Below are positions 1 through 5,087 of a stretch of 5,087 bases of DNA, piece by piece. The stretch is from an uncultured Chlorobiota bacterium (GTDB lineage: Bacteria > Bacteroidota > Kapaibacteriia > OLB7). Position 1 is the first letter of the stretch; each line of letters begins with the position of its first letter. A program made the translations under genes and the position numbers. The stretch spans positions 1 to 5,087 of the forward strand of contig CAMLOB010000348.1 of assembly GCA_946481475.1 (NCBI GenBank), in the 5' to 3' direction. The notes below the pieces were generated by a model. The model was given only the letters and a program-made list of their open reading frames with translations. It was not told the origin of the DNA and did not search any database.

Positions 1-677
1 GTCTGCGCTCCGGCGCTCAGGGCATGTTCGGCCGCGCCGCTCCACTCCTCCACCGTTGCGGACATACCCCGCTTCAGCAGAACCGGCAGACCGCTTCGTC
101 CCGCCTCTTTGAGCAACGGGAAATTCTGCATCGAACGGGTTCCGATCTGGATCATCGCCACATACCGGGATGCGATCTCCACATCGCGCGGATCGACCAC
201 TTCGCTGACCAATTGCAGTCCGTAGTCCCGGGCGATCTGGGCAGCCATCTCAAGTCCGTCGCGCCCCGGTCCCTGATAATCGTGCGGAGAGGTCCGGGGT
301 TTGTAGGCTCCGGCCCGGACGTAGCGGAGTCCTTCGGAGGCCATGCGGGCAAAGATCGTCGCCACCTGTTCTTCGGTCTCGATGCCGCACGGACCGGCAA
401 TGATCGTCAGTCCCTCGACTCCCGAATCGTAGGCCGGCGAGTTCTCCGCCGCGGTGACATATCGGTTCTTCGATCCCGCCTCCATCACATCCTCGACGCC
501 GGGGAACTCCCGGCAGGCTTCCAGATCGATCAATCCGGCAGGATCATCGATCATAAGAACGGTTCTTGCCGCAGAGGAGACCGGCGTAATGCCCGCCGCT
601 CCCGCGGTCATCAGCTTCCGCTCGGCCGCCTTTATCTGCAGACCCGTTGCATCGGTCCGGAAGAGAAGAGATTTCAT
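1..677 (-). CDS. aroF: 3-deoxy-7-phosphoheptulonate (DAHP) synthase, class I-beta, 3' end missing
   Basis: This gene encodes DAHP synthase, which condenses phosphoenolpyruvate and erythrose 4-phosphate in the first step of the cytosolic shikimate pathway to chorismate and aromatic amino acids. The reading frame is open from ATG at 677 to the left edge, giving 225 residues. Residues 1-75 look like the ferredoxin-like N-terminal domain of class I-beta enzymes, which mediates feedback control in some relatives. The barrel then begins with IIAGPCGIET (92-101, Cys97 is the expected metal ligand), RAGAYKPRTSPHDYQG (121-136), SEVVDPRD (158-165), QIGTRSMQNF (177-186) and PVLLKRGMSATVEEW (198-212). 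The later metal ligands (His, Glu, Asp) lie outside the window. The start is supported by AAGGA at 687-691, nine bases upstream. The gene lies 62 bp downstream of the prenyltransferase on the same strand and is probably cotranscribed with it. KDO8P synthase is related, but the KPRTS and LLKRGM motifs favour DAHP synthase. Confidence 0.95.
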   Translation of the reverse strand, partial: MKSLLFRTDATGLQIKAAERKLMTAGAAGITPVSSAARTVLMIDDPAGLIDLEACREFPGVEDVMEAGSKNRYVTAAENSPAYDSGVEGLTIIAGPCGIETEEQVATIFARMASEGLRYVRAGAYKPRTSPHDYQGPGRDGLEMAAQIARDYGLQLVSEVVDPRDVEIASRYVAMIQIGTRSMQNFPLLKEAGRSGLPVLLKRGMSATVEEWSGAAEHALSAGAQ

Positions 678-739
678 TGTTGCGTGTCCTTGTTCGGTCT
701 GATATCGTTTTTATGTCCGCATCGGCACATCCGGCTCCC

Positions 740-1633
740 CTACATCAACGTGACGTCCGCAATCACGGCAAGGGCGAAGAGGATGCTGACATAGCCGTTG
801 AGATTGAAGAAAGCAAGATCGATTTTCGAGAGATCCCCTTTTCTCAGCAACCACGCTTCGTACAGCAAAATTCCCGTCACCGCCGCCAGACCGAGCCAGA
901 AGGGGAAATCGAGGTCGGCGGCAATTCCGAAACCGGCATAGGCGGCAACCGCCATGGTGTGGACGATCCGAACGATCCACAGGGAACGGTTCTTGCCGAA
1001 GCGGGCCGGAACCGACTGCAGTCCCTTGACCCGATCGAACTCCTCATCCTGAAGCGAGTAGTAAATATCGAATCCGGCCGTCCAGAGCGTGACGCCGAGT
1101 CCCAGCAGAACCGGTGCCCAGTGGAAACTGCCGGTCAGCGCAAACCAGACGCCGATCGGGGCGGCCCCCAGACAGGCACCGAGAACGAAGTGGGCGGCCC
1201 ACGTATATCGCTTGGTCAGGGAATAGCCGTAAAGAAGGGCAAGGAGGGGAAAGGCAAGGATCCCGCAGAGCGTGTTGATCCCGAACGAGGCGGTGATAAA
1301 GACGACGGTGGCGACTCCCGTAAAGAGCCAGGCTTCCCGCACCGGTATCTTGCCGGTGGGGAGTTCACGGTGTTTTGTGCGGGGATTTTCCGCGTCGATC
1401 TCCCGGTCAACAATCCGGTTGAATCCCATGGCGGCCGTCCGTGCGCTTACCATGCAGACCAGAAGGAGAAGGATATCGACCCAGGTCAGCGTCACCTGCC
1501 CCGTCGTCACAACGACAATCGCCGAAACGGCGGCGAAAGGGAGAGCGAAGACGCTGTGACTGAACTTGATCATCCGACCGAACATCCGTGTCCGCTCGAT
1601 AAATCCGGGCATTCCTTGTGATCTTTCCGACAT
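740..1633 (-). CDS. mqnP: UbiA-family polyprenyltransferase, MqnP-like
   Basis: This is an integral membrane prenyltransferase that joins a polyprenyl diphosphate to an aromatic acceptor. At 297 residues it has the usual UbiA length and is mostly hydrophobic helices. The first Asp-rich motif is NRIVDREID (72-80) and the second is D189xxY192xxxD196xxxD200 in FDIYYSLQDEEFD. These bind the Mg2+-diphosphate. The sequences KFSHSVFALPFA (23-34), LQSVPARFG (205-213) and the C-terminal AFFNLNG (274-280) resemble the futalosine-pathway MqnP type more than E. coli UbiA. I therefore favour menaquinone synthesis, though ubiquinone-type 4-hydroxybenzoate prenylation cannot be excluded. The start is uncertain. 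Neither the ATG at 1633 nor Met8 (1612) has a well-spaced Shine-Dalgarno site, and Met17 would leave a very short N-terminus before the first helix. It is the first gene of a pair with the DAHP synthase, which supplies the chorismate that starts the futalosine route. Confidence 0.9.
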   Translation of the reverse strand: MSERSQGMPGFIERTRMFGRMIKFSHSVFALPFAAVSAIVVVTTGQVTLTWVDILLLLVCMVSARTAAMGFNRIVDREIDAENPRTKHRELPTGKIPVREAWLFTGVATVVFITASFGINTLCGILAFPLLALLYGYSLTKRYTWAAHFVLGACLGAAPIGVWFALTGSFHWAPVLLGLGVTLWTAGFDIYYSLQDEEFDRVKGLQSVPARFGKNRSLWIVRIVHTMAVAAYAGFGIAADLDFPFWLGLAAVTGILLYEAWLLRKGDLSKIDLAFFNLNGYVSILFALAVIADVTLM

Positions 1634-1868
1634 GCGTGCAGGTCCGTGCGAGTGCTGGATAGTTGACTGTAGTACGGCACGAAGTTACGGTGACGGGGGT
1701 TGGGAAGACGCAAAGAATCGAAAACGGGCCGGGATGGGATGCATCCTGCCTGCACTGATGCATGATCAGCGGTCTGTGACGGGAGAGCCTTGCACACCCT
1801 CCCTCCTGACCCCCTCGTCCGCCGGGATGAACCCGTCGGCTACCGGGGGCAAAGGTTTTTGCCCCTTG
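1634..1868. other. Intergenic region upstream of the prenyltransferase-DAHP synthase pair
   Basis: These 235 bp separate the DUF5103 gene from the prenyltransferase, both on the minus strand. The left part should hold the promoter of the prenyltransferase, but I see no convincing -35/-10 pair. A cluster of small symmetric elements lies at 1737-1769: the 10-bp palindrome GGATGCATCC (1737-1746), a second ATGCAT (1758-1763), and the inverted repeat CTGAT/ATCAG (1755-1759 and 1765-1769). The two ATGCAT cores are 19 bp apart. This could be an operator, but none that I recognise. The right part holds the hairpins listed separately. I see no supported gene here. Confidence 0.5.
1819..1865 (-). terminator. 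Two adjacent hairpins after the DUF5103 gene, possible terminator
   Basis: Three bases past the TAG stop of the DUF5103 gene lies a perfect 8-bp stem, GGGGCAAA (1846-1853) and TTTGCCCC (1858-1865), with a 4-base loop. Next to it is a second stem, CCGCCGGG (1819-1826) and CCCGTCGG (1832-1839), with one mismatch and a 5-base loop. The position fits transcription termination at the end of the moaD-moaE-DUF5103 block. Neither hairpin is followed by a T tract on the minus strand, so it is not a canonical intrinsic terminator. It may instead stabilise the 3' end of the transcript. Confidence 0.45.
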
Positions 1869-3242
1869 CTACCTCCCCCCCGAAACATCAACGCCGACTC
1901 CGACGATCCGGTCGTAGGCAAGTGAGGTCTGATCCCGGTAATAGGCAAGGGCATACCAGGTATGGGATGCGTAGACGCTGTTCCCTTCCAGCAGCGTCGC
2001 CTCGGCTTTTTCCAGGATTCCCTCATCCACATTCCACTTTCCGCTGACGTACTCGTACTCGTGGACCGCACGCTTCAGCCACCCGCGGGCAAGGTAGCGG
2101 CGGGTGTCGGGATCATAGACCAGCCGCCAGTCCCAGGTCGGCGTCCAGTTGTTGAACGTGCCGACGACCGCCATGTCGTCGTAGACTTTCTCCCCCTGAA
2201 TATCGAGACTGAATTCGAAGTAGACGTAGTCGTCTTCGGTACTCTCGACGTAATCGAACCGGGGAAGACCGTCGTTATCCCGCTCGGCAAAGCTTGCGAA
2301 GCGGGGCTCGTCGCTCAGACGGGTGGAGATCGGTCCGTCGATCACAGGAAAGGTGGCCAGATCGGTCAGATCAAGAACCCGGTGCTCGTTCCCCGACGGA
2401 AGATTGGAGAACTCCGCCAGGACCTTCCCTCCGTACCACGGCGACCAGGTCACCCGGTAGTCCCCTTTTTCCACAAACTTCCTGACCGCATCCTCATCGG
2501 CCACCAGCGGCTGATCCCACTTCCCCTGCTCGATCAGGTCAACTGCTCGGAAGTTCGAGCTGAAGAGACTCAGTCCGGGCGTCACCTCCACCCGGGCGTG
2601 GAGTCCTTCCTGCGCCTTGTCGGTCCAGGCACTCTCGAAGAAATCGGAGGTCATCTGCAGGCTGACGCCGGCCACCGACTCGACGGCAAAGAAGCGAAGT
2701 TCGGCGATCACACGATCTTCATTGTAGTAATCGACCACGCGGGCCAGATAATTTCCCGAGTGGAGAATTTCGATCGGACTCGATCCGCCGGGAAAGGCAA
2801 CCCGGGCCTTGTAATCGTAGTTGCGGGCGGTGAAGGGGGCCGGGTCGATGATAAAATCGCCGGCGCGGAGACGGGAACGATCCTGAATGAAGACGCTGCG
2901 GGTCGGCTCCCAGTTATGATCGCAGTGGATAAGAATCAACGCAAGTGCAGGGGGGACATCGGCCACCAGATCGAGTTCGAGTGTCAGAGACTGATAGCCG
3001 AAGCCTTCGCTCGTACTTGTCGTCCCGGGAGTCGTCACCCGAAGGAACGGAGGGGCCGAACGACTCTCCTCACCATGAATCCATGCCCAGCGAACCGATA
3101 TCGGCTCGGATTCCCCTTCCGGAGGGGGCTCCTCTCCCCTCTCTCCACCGGCTGCTCTGCTTGTGACGCACCCGATCCAGAGCAGACTGCAGAGCAACGC
3201 CAGGAACGTGTTACGGACGTGGGTCAACCCACTCGGCTCCAT
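1869..3242 (-). CDS. DUF5103 / type 9 secretion system plug-like protein, exported, possible lipoprotein
   Basis: The protein has 457 residues from the chosen start. It matches the DUF5103 family, to which the Plug subunit of the Bacteroidota T9SS belongs. In Flavobacterium, Plug closes the periplasmic side of the SprA outer-membrane channel. Family landmarks recalled from Bacteroidota members are ALILIHCDHNW (101-111), LHSGNYLARVVD (160-171), GNEHRVLDL (284-292) and, near the C-terminus, YYRDQTSLAYDRIVG (434-448). Residues 357-400, with VVGTFNNWTPTWDWRL, look like an Ig-type carbohydrate-binding-module-48 (AMPK glycogen-binding-like) fold. The N-terminus is a signal sequence with a hydrophobic stretch at about 12-24. 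It ends either at Cys25 (WIGC, an imperfect lipobox because Trp is at -3) or at a signal peptidase I site (SRA-A, after residue 30). An acidic, Pro-rich linker follows. The ATG at 3242 is preferred over 3275 because AGAGGT lies 8 bases upstream. The family call is firm; a role in T9SS is inference, since no other T9SS gene is in view. Confidence 0.82.
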   Translation of the reverse strand: MEPSGLTHVRNTFLALLCSLLWIGCVTSRAAGGERGEEPPPEGESEPISVRWAWIHGEESRSAPPFLRVTTPGTTSTSEGFGYQSLTLELDLVADVPPALALILIHCDHNWEPTRSVFIQDRSRLRAGDFIIDPAPFTARNYDYKARVAFPGGSSPIEILHSGNYLARVVDYYNEDRVIAELRFFAVESVAGVSLQMTSDFFESAWTDKAQEGLHARVEVTPGLSLFSSNFRAVDLIEQGKWDQPLVADEDAVRKFVEKGDYRVTWSPWYGGKVLAEFSNLPSGNEHRVLDLTDLATFPVIDGPISTRLSDEPRFASFAERDNDGLPRFDYVESTEDDYVYFEFSLDIQGEKVYDDMAVVGTFNNWTPTWDWRLVYDPDTRRYLARGWLKRAVHEYEYVSGKWNVDEGILEKAEATLLEGNSVYASHTWYALAYYRDQTSLAYDRIVGVGVDVSGGR

Positions 3243-3639
3243 CTTCAAATACCTCTTTTTTCCAGATTGGTACATGCTTCTTCAACTCTTCGATTACACG
3301 GCGGCAGGCGTCGAACGCAGCCCCACGGTGGGGGGTGGAGACCGCCACACAGACGGCAATATCGGTTATCTGCAACGTGCCTACCCGATGATGAAGGATC
3401 AGGTTTGTCCCGCCGAACCCGGCCAGAACATCGCACGCGATTCTGTTCATCTCCTTCTCGGCCATCGGGACATACGCCTCATATTCAAGCCGGATCACCC
3501 TCCCCTGCCGCTCCCGGTTTCCGCTGGACTGCCGGACGGTACCGATAAAGAGAGCCGTTCCTCCGGCAGCCGGGTCGATAACCCGTCGGCTGATCGCGGC
3601 GACGTCGATCGGCTCGGATACTATCAGCGTTTCGATCAT
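3211..3639 (-). CDS. moaE: Molybdopterin synthase catalytic subunit MoaE
   Basis: MoaE is the large subunit of molybdopterin synthase. It transfers sulfur from the MoaD C-terminal thiocarboxylate to cyclic pyranopterin monophosphate to make molybdopterin, in the cytosol. The 142 residues are close to the usual length. Family motifs are complete: GGTALFIGTVR (26-36), RLEYEAYVPMAEKEM (50-64), HHRVGTLQITD (83-93), VAVSTPHRGAAFDACR (98-113) and LKKHVPIWKKE (119-129), ending in DGAEWV. Lys120 and Lys127 correspond to the active-site lysines of E. coli MoaE (Lys119 and Lys126), with the same 7-residue spacing. The gene follows moaD by 36 bp in the same frame, and its last 32 bases overlap the start of the DUF5103 gene. 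No clear Shine-Dalgarno site precedes the ATG, so reinitiation after moaD is plausible. Confidence 0.96.
   Translation of the reverse strand: MIETLIVSEPIDVAAISRRVIDPAAGGTALFIGTVRQSSGNRERQGRVIRLEYEAYVPMAEKEMNRIACDVLAGFGGTNLILHHRVGTLQITDIAVCVAVSTPHRGAAFDACRRVIEELKKHVPIWKKEVFEDGAEWVDPRP
3251..3256 (-). promoter_or_regulatory. Shine-Dalgarno site that sets the DUF5103 gene start
   Basis: The minus strand reads AGAGGT, eight bases ahead of the ATG at 3242 and inside the 3' end of moaE. The alternative in-frame ATG at 3275 has only a weak purine stretch ahead of it and would place 11 extra residues, including a KKR cluster, before an already complete signal sequence. The site therefore supports the shorter protein, with translation coupled to moaE. 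Confidence 0.65.
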
Positions 3640-3675
3640 GGATTTCGGATCAATGTGTCGGATGCTCCGCCGGGG

Positions 3676-3930
3676 CTACCCTCCGGCAACCGGCGGGATC
3701 AGAGCGACTTCCGCTCCGTCGGGAACCGGATCGCCGTCGGCGGCGTAGGCGGCGTTGACCGCAAAGCGACTCGCCCCCACCAGTCGGGAGAGCCCCGGAT
3801 GCCGTTCCGCCAGTGCGGACCGGACATCGGCGACGGACGTCCCGCCGGTCAGTTCCATCTCTTCCTCTTCAATTCCGGTCGCCTCCCGCGCCGGTCCAAA
3901 ATACCGTATTCTGATGGTCACAGGCATCAT
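3676..3930 (-). CDS. moaD: Molybdopterin synthase sulfur-carrier subunit MoaD
   Basis: MoaD is the small beta-grasp, ubiquitin-like subunit of molybdopterin synthase. Its C-terminal glycine is adenylated by MoeB and converted to a thiocarboxylate, which supplies the dithiolene sulfurs through MoaE. The 84 residues match the family length. The N-terminal strand TIRIRYFGPARE (5-16) is typical, and the protein ends in IPPVAGG, with the essential Gly-Gly at 83-84 followed directly by TAG. Two consecutive ATGs (3930 and 3927) could serve as the start. No Shine-Dalgarno site lies at normal distance; the purine run GGGAGAAAG is about 18 bases away. It is the first gene of the minus-strand block, with moaE next. 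Another Gly-Gly sulfur carrier such as ThiS is unlikely given the adjacent moaE. Confidence 0.95.
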   Translation of the reverse strand: MMPVTIRIRYFGPAREATGIEEEEMELTGGTSVADVRSALAERHPGLSRLVGASRFAVNAAYAADGDPVPDGAEVALIPPVAGG

Positions 3931-4133
3931 AAGCAGAGCAATCGTATCTTTCTCCCGGTCCGCATTCGGCGACCGACGTAAGGCTATAAAAGAAAATCAA
4001 GTTAAGAAAGAGAGAATTCCGTACCCGGAACGTTGCGTTCTTTCACATGATTGATTTTGCCGGGCCTCGTCGGGATCGGCCGTTCCGACCGGAGCAGACA
4101 TCGGCCGTCGTGAAACAGAGCTGAACAACATCC
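3931..4133. promoter_or_regulatory. Divergent intergenic region between moaD and the MscS channel
   Basis: These 203 bp separate two divergent genes, so promoters for both should lie here. An A+T-rich stretch at about 3980-4018 stands out from the GC-rich surroundings and is the likeliest promoter site; I could not fix -10 and -35 boxes with confidence on either strand. On the channel side, the 9-base word ATCGGCCGT occurs at 4075-4083 and again at 4100-4108. The first copy sits in the loop of a GTCGG/CCGAC inverted repeat (4069-4073 and 4085-4089). These may form a leader hairpin or an operator. No gene is supported here. Confidence 0.45.
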
Positions 4134-5000
4134 ATGAACTTCGACATCTCAAAAACGATTGAAACGATCCAGGGGTGGATCAACGAGTTTATGGCCCTGC
4201 TGCCGAACATCGTGATCGCCTCGATCGTCTTCGCCCTCATCTACCTTGCCGGCAAGGCGATCCGGAACATTATCCTGAAACTGACCGAGAAGCACCAGCG
4301 TTCCCAGAACGTCGGGATCGTCGTCGGGCGACTCGGATTCGGTCTGACCGTGATTATCGGATTCTTCATCGCACTGATGATCGTCGTCCCCTCGATCTCG
4401 GCCGGACAATTGATCGGCGCACTCGGCATCAGCAGCATTGCCATCGGCTTCGCCTTCAAGGACATTCTGCAGAATTTTCTGGCCGGCATTCTGATCCTGA
4501 TGACCGATGCGTTCAAGATCGGCGACCAGATCGTTGTGGACGATTATGAGGGGACGGTCGAGGATATACAGACGCGGGCGACGACGATCCGGACATACGA
4601 CAACCGAAGGGTGGTGATCCCGAACTCCAACATGTTCACCGATTCGGTGACCGTCAACACATCCTATATGAAGCGGCGAACCCAATACGACTTCGGGATC
4701 GCCTACGACGACGACATCGACAAGGCAAAGGGGATCATGCTCCGCGTCATGCAGACAACCGAAGGTGTCCTGGCCGATCCCCCGCCGGACGTGCTGACCG
4801 TCTCGCTCGGCGATTCGAGCGTCAACATACGGGGACGCTGGTGGACCCATCCGACCATCGCCGACGTCCTCTCGGTGCAGGACAGAGTGATCTCCGGCAT
4901 CAAGAAAGAATTCGACAAGGGGGGGATCACCATTCCGTTTCCGATCCGGACGGTCTATTTCAATGATGAGACGGAGCGGGAGGGCGGGAAGAGCGGGTGA
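4134..5000 (+). CDS. Small-conductance mechanosensitive channel, MscS family
   Basis: This is an inner-membrane channel that opens under membrane tension to release solutes after hypo-osmotic shock. The 288 residues match the three-helix MscS core, as in E. coli MscS at about 286. Predicted helices are TM1 at about 23-45, TM2 at about 62-85, and the pore helix TM3 at about 90-125 with GALGISSIAIGFAFKD (95-110) and NFLAGILIL. By alignment from memory, the E. coli vapour-lock leucines 105 and 109 become Ile102 and Phe106, and Gly113 at the TM3 kink becomes Asp110. The beta domain has GDQIVVDDYEGTVEDI (130-145) and VVIPNS (160-165). The C-terminal alpha/beta domain has FGIAYDDDIDKA (187-198), and GITIPFPIRTVYF (264-276) lies near the end. 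The ATG at 4134 has no obvious Shine-Dalgarno site; Met20 is a later option but would cut into the pre-TM1 segment. The gene stands alone, divergent from moaD. Confidence 0.93.
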   Translation: MNFDISKTIETIQGWINEFMALLPNIVIASIVFALIYLAGKAIRNIILKLTEKHQRSQNVGIVVGRLGFGLTVIIGFFIALMIVVPSISAGQLIGALGISSIAIGFAFKDILQNFLAGILILMTDAFKIGDQIVVDDYEGTVEDIQTRATTIRTYDNRRVVIPNSNMFTDSVTVNTSYMKRRTQYDFGIAYDDDIDKAKGIMLRVMQTTEGVLADPPPDVLTVSLGDSSVNIRGRWWTHPTIADVLSVQDRVISGIKKEFDKGGITIPFPIRTVYFNDETEREGGKSG

Positions 5001-5023
5001 GAAGTCGGGATTTTGGGGGTGGA

Positions 5024-5085
5024 TTTGAGAGATGAGCTTTGAGAGATGAGCTTTGAGAGATGAGCTTTGAGAGATGAGCTTTGAG
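5024..5085. repeat. 14-bp perfect tandem repeat at the right edge
   Basis: Four identical head-to-tail copies of TTTGAGAGATGAGC fill 5024-5079, followed by a partial copy (TTTGAG, 5080-5085) and then CC. The array begins 23 bases after the stop codon of the MscS gene. A 14-bp period is not a multiple of three, so it is unlikely to encode a protein repeat. There are no spacers, which excludes a CRISPR array. The array reaches the end of the window, so its true length is unknown. It could be a polymorphic minisatellite or the place where an assembly stopped. Confidence 0.9.
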
Positions 5086-5087
5086 CC

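Noticed and set aside
24..794. 256-codon plus-strand open frame
   Set aside because: It is antisense to the DAHP synthase gene, whose motifs are unmistakable on the minus strand.
647..1621. 324-codon plus-strand open frame
   Set aside because: It lies antisense to the MqnP-like prenyltransferase and has a low-complexity charged composition with no domain.
3211..3275. ATG at 3275 as the start of the DUF5103 gene
   Set aside because: It lacks a good Shine-Dalgarno site, lengthens the overlap with moaE to 65 bp and adds residues ahead of a signal sequence that is already complete from 3242.
1962..3548. 528-codon plus-strand open frame
   Set aside because: It lies antisense to the DUF5103 gene and moaE, both of which have clear family motifs. 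The translation is rich in Gly, Arg and Pro with no recognisable domain, as expected for a shadow frame in GC-rich DNA.
1831..3591. ACCCGTCGGCT at 1831-1841 and again at 3581-3591
   Set aside because: The second copy is inside moaE coding sequence and a single shared 11-mer in GC-rich DNA needs no explanation.
4149..4850. 233-codon minus-strand open frame
   Set aside because: It is antisense to the MscS gene and consists mostly of Asp, Gly and His, with no family resemblance.
5024..5085. CRISPR array
   Set aside because: The 14-bp units are directly adjacent with no spacers and are too short for CRISPR repeats.

Overview
The window is GC-rich bacterial DNA from what looks like a member of the Fibrobacterota-Chlorobiota-Bacteroidota (FCB) group or an allied phylum. 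The main clue is a clear homologue of the DUF5103 / type 9 secretion system (T9SS) plug family, which is largely an FCB family. A UbiA-family prenyltransferase of the futalosine-menaquinone (MqnP-like) type is compatible with this, as is the weak use of Shine-Dalgarno sites. Assignment to a phylum is inference.

Layout: five genes lie on the minus strand and one on the plus strand. Reading the minus strand from right to left, the first block is moaD (3676-3930), moaE (3211-3639) and the DUF5103 gene (1869-3242). moaD and moaE are the two subunits of molybdopterin synthase. moaE and the DUF5103 gene overlap by 32 bp, and the DUF5103 start has its own Shine-Dalgarno site inside moaE. The block ends in two adjacent hairpins (1819-1865). 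After an intergenic stretch (1634-1868) comes a second pair, the MqnP-like prenyltransferase (740-1633) and a class I-beta DAHP synthase (677 to beyond the left edge). On the plus strand, divergent from moaD, is an MscS-type mechanosensitive channel (4134-5000). The right edge is a perfect 14-bp tandem repeat (5024-5085).

How the genes fit together: MoaD and MoaE form one enzyme in molybdenum cofactor synthesis. The DAHP synthase feeds chorismate, from which the futalosine menaquinone pathway starts, so its pairing with an MqnP-like prenyltransferase makes metabolic sense. The DUF5103 gene shares no obvious pathway with moaDE, and this coupling is the most curious point. No CRISPR, transposase, tRNA or rRNA was seen. 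Apart from the left-edge truncation the genes look intact. I found no convincing wholly new system; the genes belong to recognisable families.
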